From positions 15,405 to 79,404 of the forward strand of contig NZ_KL407338.1 of the NCBI RefSeq assembly GCF_000706645.1: DNA of 64,000 nt. Direction: 5' to 3'. The DNA is from Bartonella rochalimae ATCC BAA-1498 (GTDB lineage Bacteria > Pseudomonadota > Alphaproteobacteria > Rhizobiales > Rhizobiaceae). The notes beneath the pieces were generated by a model. The model worked only from the letters and a program-made list of their open reading frames with translations, did not search any database and was not told the origin of the DNA. Positions 38,875-49,139 of this stretch are shown in pieces (position 1 is the first letter of the stretch; the number at the start of each line of letters is the position of its first letter). The position numbers were made by a program, and so were the translations under genes.

Positions 38875-40104
38875 ATGTTTTTAAATAGTCTTGATTTGCC
38901 AGGGCACCCTAAAAATTCTCGTATTGTTGTTGCGATGTCTGGAGGAGTTGATTCGTCAGTTGTTGCAGGCCTCTTAAAAAAAGAAGGTTATGATGTAGTG
39001 GGGATTACCTTACAATTGTATGATCATGGTGCTGCAACACATCGTGTAGGGGCTTGCTGTGCAGGGCAAGATATTGAAGACGCACGTCGTGTAGCGGAAA
39101 CTTTAGGTGTGCCTCATTATATTCTGGATTATGAAGAACGGTTTCGCGAGGCTGTTATTAATCCTTTTGCAGAAAGCTATGCGCATGGAGAAACACCCAT
39201 TCCATGTGTCTCTTGCAATCAAACTGTTAAATTTTCGGATTTGTTAACAACTGCATATGAGTTAGGTGCAGATGCTCTAGCGACAGGTCATTACATTCGC
39301 AGTCGTGCCCATGGTGCACATCGAGCATTATTTCGTTCTCTTGATGCTGATCGTGATCAGAGTTATTTTTTATTTGCTACAACACAAGAGCAAATTGATT
39401 ATTTACGCTTTCCATTGGGTGATCTTTCAAAAGAGCGTGTGCGTGAAATAGCGACCGAAATGGGCTTAGTTGTTGCCAATAAACACGATAGCCAGGATAT
39501 CTGCTTCGTTCCACAAGGAAAATATTCTGATATTATTACAAAGTTACGACCAGAGGCTGCAAATCCTGGAGTTATTGTTCATATTGATGGGCAGATTTTG
39601 GGAGAACATTCAGGAATTGTTAATTATACTATTGGTCAGCGTCGTGGAATTGGTGTCTCAACTGGTGAAGCGCTTTATGTTATTTATCTTGATGTAGAAA
39701 ATGCCTGTGTTATTGTTGGTCCGCGTGAGATGTTGGAAACACGTAAACTTTTTTTACGTGATGTGAATTGGCTTGGTGATGAACAATTAGATAATTTTCC
39801 TCTTGACGGTATTGAGGTTGCAGTAAAGGTTCGTTCGACGCGTCCTCCACGTTCAGCGCGTTTACATTATAAGCAAGGATCATTTTTTGTTGATTTGTTA
39901 GAAAGTGAGAGTGGTGTAGCCCCAGGTCAAGCTTGCGTTCTTTATAATGATAATAGTCATGAAGCACGTATTCTTGGAGGTGGATTTATTACGTGTGCAG
40001 AACGTGCCGCTGACACTGAAAAAATGTTGAAGAAAGTTTTATGTAATTTGAAAACGAAAACTTCATCCTTTTTCAAAGATGAAACATCCTTTGTATGTAA
40101 ATAA
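38875..40104 (+). CDS. mnmA: tRNA-specific 2-thiouridylase MnmA
   Basis: MnmA thiolates U34 of tRNA-Lys, -Glu and -Gln, using ATP and sulfur relayed by the Tus/IscS chain. The 409-residue protein has the PP-loop [15 protein letters not shown] near residue 19, the first catalytic cysteine in [18 protein letters not shown] and the second in [26 protein letters not shown] and the C-terminal beta-barrel follow. The last 35 residues are a polar tail beyond the usual end. It stands alone. Confidence 0.95.
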   Translation: MFLNSLDLPGHPKNSRIVVAMSGGVDSSVVAGLLKKEGYDVVGITLQLYDHGAATHRVGACCAGQDIEDARRVAETLGVPHYILDYEERFREAVINPFAESYAHGETPIPCVSCNQTVKFSDLLTTAYELGADALATGHYIRSRAHGAHRALFRSLDADRDQSYFLFATTQEQIDYLRFPLGDLSKERVREIATEMGLVVANKHDSQDICFVPQGKYSDIITKLRPEAANPGVIVHIDGQILGEHSGIVNYTIGQRRGIGVSTGEALYVIYLDVENACVIVGPREMLETRKLFLRDVNWLGDEQLDNFPLDGIEVAVKVRSTRPPRSARLHYKQGSFFVDLLESESGVAPGQACVLYNDNSHEARILGGGFITCAERAADTEKMLKKVLCNLKTKTSSFFKDETSFVCK

Positions 40105-40157
40105 ATATATAAGATAAACAGGATATCATTTGATAATTTATTTTAAATATGAATGTT

Positions 40158-40973
40158 TTAATTCAATTGATCAAAATCAGCAAAATGTGCGAGGGTAAGA
40201 CCTGACACTGTAGCAAGGTTGATGCTATCAAAGCCATAAGCCATAGGAATTCGCAAAGTCTCTGATTTTTGGAGAATATGTGTTGGCAAATCATTCCCTT
40301 CTATTCCAAAAATAAGTGCTGTGTGTTTTGTTGCTTTTGCATCTTTAAGATAGCAGGTAGCAGAAGGGGAAAGCGTGTAAAGTTTAAAATTCGCATTACT
40401 TAAAGCGGTTATAATGCTCTCAATATCATCTCCTCGTGTATAGGGTACACTTAACGCTGCTCCAGAAGAAGCTCTGATTGATTTTCTATAAAGAGGATCA
40501 CAAGACGTTTTATCAAGGATAATACCAGTGCTAGCAAAAGCAGCTGCATTACGAAAAATAGCTCCCATACTCTCATAATTAGAGATGCCACATAAAACTG
40601 AAATCAAAGCTTTTTCTGGAAGATTTTGTAAAAACTTTTTTAATGATGGTAGTTTTTTACGTTCCCCAATGCCAAGCATACCACGATGAACATGAAAACC
40701 AGCAATATCATCCATGATTTTTTGCGGAACACAATAAATAGGGCATGTTGGTTTTGTTTCTTTTAAAATGGGCATAATACTTAAAAGGCGTGCTGCAACA
40801 ACAAGCAATGATAAGGTAGAAAATTCTTTTGAATGCAGCAATGATGATAATATCGTTTTTCCTTCAGCAATAAATTGATGCTGTCGTCCAACGAGATCTT
40901 TTTCACGAATATTACGGTAAGCTTCCAAACATGGATCATCGGCTTCGTGAATTGTGGTGATGTTCAGAATCAT
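40158..40973 (-). CDS. SpoU/TrmH-family RNA 2'-O-methyltransferase
   Basis: A 271-residue SPOUT enzyme that methylates a ribose in tRNA or rRNA using S-adenosylmethionine. The knotted C-terminal domain has the three motifs: YESMGAIFRNAAAFASTGII, LIFGIEGNDLPTHIL and LRIPMAYGFDSINLATVSG. The N-terminal region (about 1-100) is the SpoU substrate-binding type, with EADDPCLEAYRNIREKDLVG at the start. Which nucleotide it modifies cannot be told. It is convergent with mnmA. Confidence 0.85.
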   Translation of the reverse strand: MILNITTIHEADDPCLEAYRNIREKDLVGRQHQFIAEGKTILSSLLHSKEFSTLSLLVVAARLLSIMPILKETKPTCPIYCVPQKIMDDIAGFHVHRGMLGIGERKKLPSLKKFLQNLPEKALISVLCGISNYESMGAIFRNAAAFASTGIILDKTSCDPLYRKSIRASSGAALSVPYTRGDDIESIITALSNANFKLYTLSPSATCYLKDAKATKHTALIFGIEGNDLPTHILQKSETLRIPMAYGFDSINLATVSGLTLAHFADFDQLN

Positions 40974-41062
40974 ATGAAATCCTTAACATTATTTTTTTTA
41001 AATCACTAGGTATTGAATAGAAAGATAAAAAATATTATTTTTAACTTTAAAGTAGAATATTA

Positions 41063-41091
41063 TTGACAATATACAACCATAAGTATATATA
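41063..41091 (+). promoter_or_regulatory. Consensus-like sigma-70 promoter of the candidate small RNA
   Basis: TTGACA at 41063-41068, a 17-base spacer and TATATA at 41086-41091. This is by far the best promoter-like sequence I see in the window, and it is not followed by any ORF. Transcription would start near 41097. Confidence 0.6.
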
Positions 41092-41094
41092 ACA

Positions 41095-41228
41095 TGTACC
41101 GAGTGCGGCAAATATATTGTTTTCATATCGGGTACAGGATCTTAGGTCCCCGCTATTTCCTAAGCCTGTAAATCCTTATTAAAAGGAAAAAGAATCTGGG
41201 TTCCCAATGCCCAGGTTCTTTATTTTTA
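41095..41228 (+). ncRNA. Candidate small regulatory RNA, about 130 nt
   Basis: A promoter at 41063-41091 leads into about 130 bases with no ORF that end in a clear terminator: AAGAATCTGGG (41190-41200) pairs with CCCAGGTTCTT (41210-41220) and a T-rich tail follows. The body holds two hairpins. TGTACCGA (41095-41102) can pair with TCGGGTACA (41128-41136, one bulge). TACAGG-AT-CTTAGG (41133-41146) can pair with CCTAAG-CCTGTA (41159-41170), leaving the C-rich loop TCCCCGC. The two stems compete for 41133-41136. The family is not one I can name; it may be one of the alphaproteobacterial trans-acting sRNAs. Confidence 0.6.
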
Positions 41229-41723
41229 TATTAGGAGATGTTTATTAAAACTTATTTTCTTCTATTTTAGGGGTGATTTTGACAATTATTTTTCTGTGAA
41301 ATTATTTATAGTGGTTGTTGCATTTAAAAGTATAAGAGAAAAGCTGGAGTGAAACTCTTAGTTTTTTGTATTTTTTGATGTCTATTCATGTCATAAGGGT
41401 GAGTAATATAGGCAATGTATTAGGATTGCCGCATTTAAATATAAAAGTTATCCGTTTCAGTTAAAGGTAATAAAGAGAAAGCTGTTTAAGAAGCTGTTGA
41501 TAGCCAGATTAATTGTATTTGATATCTGGAGAAAATCAACTTTTGATAAATAGTATCTAAGCTGCCTTTTTGTAAAGCAATTTGTATCAGAACTGTGGAA
41601 AAGTGATGATAAATTATAAAAATTAGTTTTATTTTCTCTTAATATTTCTTTTTATTTTAAGAGAGTGTTGGAAGATATATTAAAAATATTATCGCTCGTT
41701 ATAATAAAAAAGATTATTGAGTT
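41229..41723. other. Intergenic region downstream of the candidate small RNA
   Basis: About 495 AT-rich bases before the cation-efflux gene. A second TTGACA occurs at 41279-41284 but no clear hairpin terminator follows, so no further RNA gene is called. Confidence 0.35.
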
Positions 41724-42632
41724 ATGGATCCAAAAATACAGATACAAAGATTGACTATATTATCTATTGGAGCGGCTTGTATTGTATTTTCTTTAAAATA
41801 TTGGGCCTATTATATCACAAATTCAGTTGCTCTTTATTCTGATGTACTAGAATCTATTGTAAATATTCTTGCCGCTTTAGCAGCGTGGTGGGCAGTTAAA
41901 ATAAGTATGAAGCCTGCTGATCACGACCACCCTTTTGGACATCATAAAGCAGAGTATTTTTCTGCTTTTCTTGAAGGCGTATTCATCATTATTGCGGCAA
42001 TTTTTATTTTAAGAGAAGCATGGCTAGCATTTATAACAGTTGAAGCACCAAAAAAACCTGGAATATGGCTTTGTCCTTATTTGGCAGCATGTATTATCAA
42101 TTTTTTTTGGGGATGGCTTCTTATTCGACAAGGAAAAATTCACCGTTCTCCTGCTCTTAAAGCTGATGGAGTCCATTTAATGACGGATGTTTTAACTTCA
42201 GTTGGCATTTTAATAGGGTTGGTTTCTGCATTTATAACTGAATGGGCTGTTTTAGATCCAATTTTGGCAGTAATTGTCGCTATTAATATTCTTTTGCAGG
42301 GAGGTAAGGTAATTTATAATGCTATTCAGGGTCTCATGGATGTTGGGGTTGAATTAAATGAAACGATGCGGATTCGTAATCTTATTTCAATGAGTGCATC
42401 CGGTGCAATTGAAGTCCATGATTTAAGAACGCGTGTTGCTGGTAGGATTACTTTTATAGAGTTTCATTTAGTTGTACCAACTGATATGCAAGTAGGAGAG
42501 GCACACCAGATTTGTAATAATATTGAGAATGCACTTGAAGCGGAATTTAAAAATGTCCGTGTTACTATTCATATAGAACCTGAAAATGAAGCTAAATTGC
42601 GTTTTGGTACAGCATTTGTTCCTTTTGTGTAA
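41724..42632 (+). CDS. Cation diffusion facilitator (metal efflux) protein
   Basis: A 302-residue inner-membrane antiporter of the CDF family, exporting Zn2+, Fe2+ or a similar divalent metal in exchange for protons. About six membrane segments are followed by a cytoplasmic domain. Metal-site motifs are visible: NSVALYSDVLESIVNI in helix 2 and the HxxxD-type GVHLMTDVLTS in helix 5. HDHPFGHHKAEYFS is the loop after helix 2. The C-terminal domain includes HDLRTRVAG and VTIHIEP. The metal cannot be read with certainty. Confidence 0.9.
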   Translation: MDPKIQIQRLTILSIGAACIVFSLKYWAYYITNSVALYSDVLESIVNILAALAAWWAVKISMKPADHDHPFGHHKAEYFSAFLEGVFIIIAAIFILREAWLAFITVEAPKKPGIWLCPYLAACIINFFWGWLLIRQGKIHRSPALKADGVHLMTDVLTSVGILIGLVSAFITEWAVLDPILAVIVAINILLQGGKVIYNAIQGLMDVGVELNETMRIRNLISMSASGAIEVHDLRTRVAGRITFIEFHLVVPTDMQVGEAHQICNNIENALEAEFKNVRVTIHIEPENEAKLRFGTAFVPFV

Positions 42633-43155
42633 GAATTTTATTGTTTTATAATTTATAAAGAGAGCGACTCTCAAAGAGAGAGTGAATATATGCTATGTTT
42701 ATTGATATTGTTTTTTTATGATTTAAGAGTACGTTGCAGGAACACAGAATTTTTTTTAAAGCATAACAAGAAAATTGTTACGAATGCTTCTACAATGATA
42801 CTGAACTCTAGATTTATTATTGTATTCGGGATCAATAACGGTTTTCACTAAAGCGATTATGAATTGTTTCTTTTCGAAGGGAAAAACTTGAAATTATTTA
42901 GGCAAAAAGATGCCGATTTAAATTATCTTTTTTGTTTGTATTTTGAATTTCTTCACCCTTATGAACAGTATCACTGACCATAACTCTCTATAAATTATTG
43001 AATTAAGCTAGGTACGTTTATGTGGTCCTGTTACTTAATGTTGCATATTTTTGATTGTTCTCTTTATCCATAATTTACTCAAGAGGAATTTGATAGAAGA
43101 GCTAATTATTATAAAATAGCATATCTTAGTAAAAAACTTTCTATTTTTCGAAATA
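42633..43155. other. Intergenic region with a possible gene fragment at its right end
   Basis: About 520 bases between convergent genes. The plus strand is open from about 43074 to a TAA at 43200 (one in-frame TAA before it at 43071), and its product, containing EEFDRRANYYKIAYLSKK, looks protein-like. It has no start or ribosome site and overlaps the end of the opposite gene, so it is not called as a gene. Confidence 0.3.
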
Positions 43156-44040
43156 TTAAAGATCAATTTTTTCAATACACGCTATTGTATTATTATGATT
43201 AATAATACAATAGCGCTGCAATTGGCAGTGCCATTGATTATGCAAATATTCAATAGCAAATAAGTTAAAACTTGCAGGGGGCTTTTTACTTCCGAAAGAT
43301 TGTGATGCTGAAGAAACACCAACAATAGGAATCTTGCGCACTTTTCCTTCAATGATATTCAACGTAGGTAAATGAGTATGACCATGGAGAATAAGTTCGC
43401 AACCATGGTGTTTAACTACTTTTAGAAAACGCTCTATACCCCATAATTTTTTATGCCAAGAAGTAGCATGGTGAAAAGGAGGATGATGAATCATCACAAC
43501 ACGGAAGAGACCCTGTTTTTCTGCTTCATTTAAGAATTGGGATAAAGTTTTTGCTTGTTGTTTACCAAAGTAGCCTGAAGCTTGAAACGGTGGTGTCGCA
43601 ATAGCTGAAGAGGCGCCTATAATTGCTATATTATTGCGAATACGCATATAGGGGAAAGGATTTTTTTGTGAGGAGTCACTTTTAATCCAAGGTTGGAAGT
43701 AAGTACAGGCTTTTTGGAATGCTCCGCGAACATAAGCATCGTGATTTCCAAATGTTAGGGAAATATTTTCAGGATTATTTTGAGCAAGTAACCAGTTGCG
43801 AGCTTGCGTAAATTCTTTATCCAAAGAAAGATTAACGAGATCACCAGAAATAACAATATGGTCAGGTTTTTTTTGTTTCAGTGCATGCATTAATATTTCT
43901 AAAGCATCTGATTTCATTTGATTGTTACGTTTTTTTTTCCAATTAAGATATCCAGTGAGACGCTTTCCGCAAAGCTCCAATAAGGAAGGCTGTGGTAAGG
44001 GTGAAAGATGTACATCTGATATATGAGCAAGATAAAACAT
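43156..44040 (-). CDS. Metallophosphoesterase
   Basis: A calcineurin-like phosphoesterase of about 294 residues with the full set of metal-binding motifs: HISDVHLS at the N-terminus, VISGDLVN, TFGNHDAY, MIHHPPFHH and LILHGHTHLP. These bind two divalent metals and cleave phosphodiesters or phosphomonoesters. The substrate (cyclic nucleotide, lipid or other) is unknown. The ORF also has an ATG four codons upstream (44052); neither start has a clear ribosome site, and the later one fits relatives better. Confidence 0.85.
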   Translation of the reverse strand: MFYLAHISDVHLSPLPQPSLLELCGKRLTGYLNWKKKRNNQMKSDALEILMHALKQKKPDHIVISGDLVNLSLDKEFTQARNWLLAQNNPENISLTFGNHDAYVRGAFQKACTYFQPWIKSDSSQKNPFPYMRIRNNIAIIGASSAIATPPFQASGYFGKQQAKTLSQFLNEAEKQGLFRVVMIHHPPFHHATSWHKKLWGIERFLKVVKHHGCELILHGHTHLPTLNIIEGKVRKIPIVGVSSASQSFGSKKPPASFNLFAIEYLHNQWHCQLQRYCIINHNNTIACIEKIDL

Positions 44041-44241
44041 AGATGCTAGCATAGCGTTGAAAAAAATTTAGGCAATAAAAAATAGGCAAATACAAATGTT
44101 TGCATCCATAAAACCAGAGCGATTGTTCGCTTTAGAATTACAAGAAGATGTATGAAAAATGGCACAGGGTAAGGTATATTATTATGTGTGCTTAAATAAG
44201 TATAAACTACATTCAAGTAATTATAAAGTTGCTCAGAACTT

Positions 44242-46338
44242 TTAATGATTTTCACGATACCATACACTGGTCAACAATAAAAGACAGGTCAGTAATGCTA
44301 AAAATCCAGAAAAAATAGGAAAGTGAGAAATGTTAACCAAACGAGTTTTTGTTGCTTCTTTCAGAACAATTGAATGAGGAGAAGATGATACTTTTCCTGT
44401 TTGGGATTGAATCAATTTAATGGGAGGAAGATGAATATCATTTTTTTCTTTATTCCATAAACGCGTAACATGACCACCCGTTTGTTTACTGATAGGGATC
44501 AGTTTTTCTTCTGTTGAAATTAAATCAGACAATTCAGGATTATTGACTGCTCCTACAGTAGAAAGCACTGTTTGATCTCCATTACGAATAGTAAAGATCC
44601 CTGTTTCATCAGTCTGAATATTCCCTGTAAAGACACCTTCTTGTTCTTTCGTGAGAGTGATGTTCTTTTTTTTACCAGAGGGAAAAACTACTTCGACTGC
44701 TTCTGGGTGATCTTGGAGTGTTTGTCGACGAACTGTTAAATGATGATGATGACTCAAAGCACTTAATTTTTCTTCTTCAAGTTCTGGTTCTTTCATAAGC
44801 CAGTGGGCAATTCTACGGTAAAGAGCTGCATAAGGACCTCCACCTTCAAAACCTCGCGCCCAAAGCCAACTTTCATCGGAAAGTAACATTCCTACACGAC
44901 CTTTACCAATATGGGAAAGAAGCAAAAGTGGTTGTTCATCAGCTCCTTTCATGATAGCAGTCGCTTTTCCTGTATTTTGGACTACAATTTGTCGTAACCA
45001 TCGTCCCCATTGATGAGCAGGATGAGCAGGGGTTGTAAGACCCCGTGTAACAGGATGGCGCTCACCTTCTTTCGTGAGGGTAGGGCGAAAAGGTTTTTGA
45101 ATTATGGTGCCATTTGGTAGCGCTGGTAGAACACTTATTAGAGGCGTTTTAGCTAATGAGAATTCTGTAGTAAACTCAGGTCCTGTTACTATCAGCAATG
45201 CTCCACCTTGTTGGACATATTGGGCAATATAATCATAGTAAATCAATGGAAGAACGTTAGAATATTGGTAGCCGTCGAGAATAACAAGATCAAAATTATT
45301 GATTTCTTCAACAAATAATTTGGTGGTAGGGAAGACTACAAGTGATAATTGATTGATAGGTGTATTGTCAGCTTTTTCAGGAGGACGCAAAATAGTGAAA
45401 TGAATGAGATCGATATTAGAATCACTTTTTAAAAGGTCACGCCATGCTCGTTCACCATTATAGGGTGCACCTGAAATCAGAAGAACACGCAGATTTTCTC
45501 TAATGCCTTCAATAACAGTTATGGCACGATTGTTATTAAGACTTAATTCTCCTTCATGTGTGTCAGTTGTAACTTGAATAATGTTTTTTTCTGCATGAGA
45601 TAGGGTGATTTCAGTTTGAAAGATAACACCAGGTGTTACAGAATGATGATCAACTTCTTGACCGTTAATGCTTACGGTAATATTTGCTTGTGCTGGTATG
45701 GGCTTTTTAGGGTGTCCTTTATCTTCTACTAAAATAGAGAGCATAAATGGTTTATTGATAAGAGCAAAGCGGGGAGGAGCAATAAATTTAATTTGGCGGT
45801 CAAATTCATCAGCTTTCCCTGTGATCAAAGCATTAATTGGGGCATCATGGTTAAGTTTTGATAGCTGTGGGATGTCATGCACTTGTCCATCCGTGATTAA
45901 AATCGTTCCTGCATAGCGAGAGGGTGGTATACTGGATATACTTTGTGTTAAAGCGTGAAACAAATTTGTTGATGGTGCATAATGATTATCAGAAAGTTTT
46001 CCAGCTTCAATAAAGCGTGGTTCGAATTGTGGATAATGTGCTAGCGCATTTATTAATTGTGTATGGGCTTTATTTCTATCTTCCTCACGTGTTCCAAATG
46101 TTTGGCTTTCGCTATGATCAAGAACAATACCTACAACACTTTTAACAGGTTCACGTTGTTCTTTTGTGATCATTGGATTAAGGAGTGCAAGAATAAGAGA
46201 CGCTAATGCTAGAAAGCGTAAAAAAGCTCCGCGGCGTTTTGTAATAAGCCCAATAACTATAAAAAAAGCGGGGATTCCTCCTAAAAAAAGAAGCCAAACG
46301 CTAGGCAAAAAAGGCTGAAAGGTAAGAGATTGTATCAT
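44242..46338 (-). CDS. Large membrane protein of the MoxR/DUF58 operon, glutamine-amidotransferase-like domain
   Basis: A 698-residue inner-membrane protein. Two N-terminal segments (WLLFLGGIPAFFIVIGLIT and FLALASLILALLNPM) are followed by a vWA-like region with the metal-site-like VVGIVLDHSESQTFG and TILITDGQVHDI. A GATase1-like domain follows (LLISGAPYNGERAWRDLL, GGALLIVTGPEF), and one C-terminal membrane helix ends the protein. This architecture belongs to the last member of Rhizobiales MoxR-DUF58-DUF4159 operons. Its start overlaps the stop of the preceding gene by four bases. The biochemical role is unknown. Confidence 0.7.
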   Translation of the reverse strand: MIQSLTFQPFLPSVWLLFLGGIPAFFIVIGLITKRRGAFLRFLALASLILALLNPMITKEQREPVKSVVGIVLDHSESQTFGTREEDRNKAHTQLINALAHYPQFEPRFIEAGKLSDNHYAPSTNLFHALTQSISSIPPSRYAGTILITDGQVHDIPQLSKLNHDAPINALITGKADEFDRQIKFIAPPRFALINKPFMLSILVEDKGHPKKPIPAQANITVSINGQEVDHHSVTPGVIFQTEITLSHAEKNIIQVTTDTHEGELSLNNNRAITVIEGIRENLRVLLISGAPYNGERAWRDLLKSDSNIDLIHFTILRPPEKADNTPINQLSLVVFPTTKLFVEEINNFDLVILDGYQYSNVLPLIYYDYIAQYVQQGGALLIVTGPEFTTEFSLAKTPLISVLPALPNGTIIQKPFRPTLTKEGERHPVTRGLTTPAHPAHQWGRWLRQIVVQNTGKATAIMKGADEQPLLLLSHIGKGRVGMLLSDESWLWARGFEGGGPYAALYRRIAHWLMKEPELEEEKLSALSHHHHLTVRRQTLQDHPEAVEVVFPSGKKKNITLTKEQEGVFTGNIQTDETGIFTIRNGDQTVLSTVGAVNNPELSDLISTEEKLIPISKQTGGHVTRLWNKEKNDIHLPPIKLIQSQTGKVSSSPHSIVLKEATKTRLVNISHFPIFSGFLALLTCLLLLTSVWYRENH

Positions 46339-49139
46339 TGCCTTCTTTCTCGGTTAAAACGCTCTAATAATGCAGGAACATGAATTTGATCGGCTTTATA
46401 GTTTCCCGTAAGTACATAAATAACAATATTCAATCCCGCACGAAATGCCCATAAACGTTGCATAGGATTATTAGGAATAAGTGGATATTTCCACCTGCCT
46501 TGTTCGTTTAGCGCCCAAGCAGCAGCAAAGTTATTTGCAGTGATGAAAAAAGAGCTAACATTATCTCCTGCAGTGATAGAATTTGTGTTTTTTTTGTTTA
46601 TTGAAGATGATTCAACCCATAAAGGGGAACCACGATAAAGTCCTGGAAAATCAGGCATAATATAAAAAGAACGGGCAATAACATGTTCAGTTGATACTGG
46701 TTCCATCGTTGGAATATTTAATCCGCTTAATATCGTACGCAATCTTTGTGTGGCTGCGGTAGCTGTTTCTTCAAGGGTAAGATTGGTATTTATTTGATCA
46801 CGAGTGTCAAATAAAACTGCGCCACCATTTTTCATGTAGGCATTGATTTTTTCAAGACTTTTTTGTGTTGGCATAGGGCTATTCGTATCAATTGGCCAGT
46901 AAATAAGAGGATAAAAACTGAGCTCATCCTTATCAAGGTCAAGCGCTACAACAGAACCAGGTGAAAGCATTGTACGTTCTGCTATAAATTGGCTGAGTGC
47001 TTCTAGTCCGCTTTTACTTGTTGTATCGATTTCATGATTATTGGTTACGACATAAGCGAGATGAGTAGTCCCTGCTGCTTTTATGATAGTATCATCATAG
47101 TTTTCTACAATTTCTGCTTGCATAATTGATGGATATAGAAAAAAAGCAATAAAGATTGCTATGAGAGGGAAAAGAAATAGCATATTGCTTTTCCTCTTAA
47201 AAAAGAGAGCTCCGCCTGTCCATAAAACTAAAAAACTATCGAGGGCTAATAATAAACTGGTTAGTCCTAATAGAAATCCAGTGAAATGTTTTTCTTGTGT
47301 ATCATAGGGTAGAGTTTTATCACTTAAAAAATAAGGTGATGATGATTGTGTCGTTAAGTGTGATGCATGATTGAGTAGATTGAGAGCATAGAGATTGTTT
47401 TGAACACCATAGAGTCCAGGTGGAGTATGGTAGGATGGAAGGGGCGCTTTTTGTTCATCAGTAATGAGTGGAATAACATGAGAAGGAGCTGTTTGTAATT
47501 GACCGTTGGCATTGAGTATCTGCCAAGGATTGTATACTGTCGCTGTTTTTATTTGCGTTTGAGGTTCTTTTGCATGTGTACTAAGCGTAATAAGTTTTTG
47601 TAACATTTGTGTAAAAAAACCGGAAAGAGGAAGATTTGACCATGTAGGATCAGGTGCGATATGAATAAGAATGAGTATACCCTTACCATGGTTAGCAGCA
47701 GTAATGAGTGGAGTTCCATCTTCGAGACTAAGCCATGTTTTTTCAAAAAGATCTGAATTTGGTTCTGCAAGAATTTGGCGTAAAACAGTGACATTTTCTG
47801 GAAAAGGAAGGTCAAAAAAGAAGCTGTTTTTTGCAAAAGGTGCTAATTTTTGTGGTTTCGTCCACGACATAATACTGCCAAGTAAGCGTTCACCAGAACG
47901 TAATGATACAGGTAATAGGCTGTCATAATGTTTTGCAGAACTCAGATTCTCTCCAGCAAAACGGATAAGTATCCCTCCTTTATTTACAAAATGAGATAGC
48001 TTTTTTTCTGCTTCTTTTGATATATTAACTATGTCACCCATAATGAAAACAGATGGATTTTGGTTCAGTAAACGATCAATATCACTTGAAAGCTCTCCTC
48101 CTCCAGTTGTTATAAGTTGTGCATGACCTTGTAATGCTTTGATAACGTAGTACATTGGAGAAAGTAAGGGCTGTACCATTTCATTGATGTTGGGTGATAA
48201 AAGGGCAACGCGGTTTATTCGGCTACGGTTGTCGATTAAAAAGGTCGCAGCAGCTTGAGCTTGGTCATCAATTTTAATCCAGGCAATGTGATTACGTAAT
48301 TCAAGTGGTAAATCAAAAGGAACAAGAGCTGTTGTTTCTCCTTCATGAAAGTTTGTTGTAAAACGAGCAAGGAGTTGACTTTTTAAATCATAAAGGCTGA
48401 GTGTTATTGGAGTCTCACCATAAGGAGTTGTACGAATGACACGTGCTGCCATATTTCCATTGTTATTTTCTATGTTTGTTATACCAGTTATGTTGGAAAC
48501 ATCATTCGCATACCATAAGAATGTTTTTGGCTTTAATTGTTTTATAAGGGTAAAAGCCTGACTATCTTCGTTTGTTTGCAAACCATCACTTAAGTACGCA
48601 ATATCAAGAGGTTGTTCACCAATCTGTTCTACGAGCTTTTGAAGGGATTGGACGCGGTTAACAGGCCAAGGACGAGTATGTAAATGCAATAAATGTTGTT
48701 TGATGACTTCTGCAGAAAAAGGACCGATATCGTGAGCATTGTTTTCAGCTGTTGCAAGTAAATAAATGTTTTTTTGTTGTTTTTCTGCTTGTGTAATTAA
48801 AGATTTTGCAACTGCAATGCGTTTTTTCCATTCTTCAGCGGACGCCCATCCATTGTCAATGATGAGTGCAAGAGGATGAGAACCAGAAAATACAATCGGT
48901 TTTTGAATCCAAGTAGGACGCGCTAACGCTATTATGATCAGTGCGGCTATGGTTAGTCGTAATAATAATAACCACCAGGGTGTATGATTGGTAGTTTCCT
49001 GTTGATTAGTTTGTTTAAGCAGAAGGCGCAAAGGCGGAAAAAGTTCTTTATGAGGTTTTGAAGGTGTCGTTCTTAACAACCACCAAATAACTGGTAAGGC
49101 CAAAAGTCCAAACAAAAGGAAAGGAGCGTCAAAACTCAA
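46335..49139 (-). CDS. DUF4159 membrane protein with BatA-type N-terminus
   Basis: A 934-residue protein. The N-terminal BatA-like part has two membrane helices (FDAPFLLFGLLALPVIWWLL and LLLLRLTIAALIIIALARP). A vWA-like region with LALIIDNGWASAEEWKK follows, then a GATase-like domain, more helices near residue 640-690, and a C-terminal DUF4159 domain. It starts with a TTG, supported by an AAGGAG eight bases before it, and overlaps the DUF58 stop by four bases. It probably forms a membrane complex with the other members; the function is unproven. Confidence 0.75.
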   Translation of the reverse strand: MSFDAPFLLFGLLALPVIWWLLRTTPSKPHKELFPPLRLLLKQTNQQETTNHTPWWLLLLRLTIAALIIIALARPTWIQKPIVFSGSHPLALIIDNGWASAEEWKKRIAVAKSLITQAEKQQKNIYLLATAENNAHDIGPFSAEVIKQHLLHLHTRPWPVNRVQSLQKLVEQIGEQPLDIAYLSDGLQTNEDSQAFTLIKQLKPKTFLWYANDVSNITGITNIENNNGNMAARVIRTTPYGETPITLSLYDLKSQLLARFTTNFHEGETTALVPFDLPLELRNHIAWIKIDDQAQAAATFLIDNRSRINRVALLSPNINEMVQPLLSPMYYVIKALQGHAQLITTGGGELSSDIDRLLNQNPSVFIMGDIVNISKEAEKKLSHFVNKGGILIRFAGENLSSAKHYDSLLPVSLRSGERLLGSIMSWTKPQKLAPFAKNSFFFDLPFPENVTVLRQILAEPNSDLFEKTWLSLEDGTPLITAANHGKGILILIHIAPDPTWSNLPLSGFFTQMLQKLITLSTHAKEPQTQIKTATVYNPWQILNANGQLQTAPSHVIPLITDEQKAPLPSYHTPPGLYGVQNNLYALNLLNHASHLTTQSSSPYFLSDKTLPYDTQEKHFTGFLLGLTSLLLALDSFLVLWTGGALFFKRKSNMLFLFPLIAIFIAFFLYPSIMQAEIVENYDDTIIKAAGTTHLAYVVTNNHEIDTTSKSGLEALSQFIAERTMLSPGSVVALDLDKDELSFYPLIYWPIDTNSPMPTQKSLEKINAYMKNGGAVLFDTRDQINTNLTLEETATAATQRLRTILSGLNIPTMEPVSTEHVIARSFYIMPDFPGLYRGSPLWVESSSINKKNTNSITAGDNVSSFFITANNFAAAWALNEQGRWKYPLIPNNPMQRLWAFRAGLNIVIYVLTGNYKADQIHVPALLERFNRERRQ

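Noticed and set aside
41270-41370. Second small RNA after the candidate at 41095
   Set aside because: A TTGACA is present at 41279 but the only hairpin after it has a four-base stem, so there is no real terminator.
44046-44267. 73-codon minus-strand frame between the operon end and the metallophosphoesterase
   Set aside because: It overlaps genes on both sides, has no ribosome site and no family match; a hydrophobic stretch alone is weak evidence.
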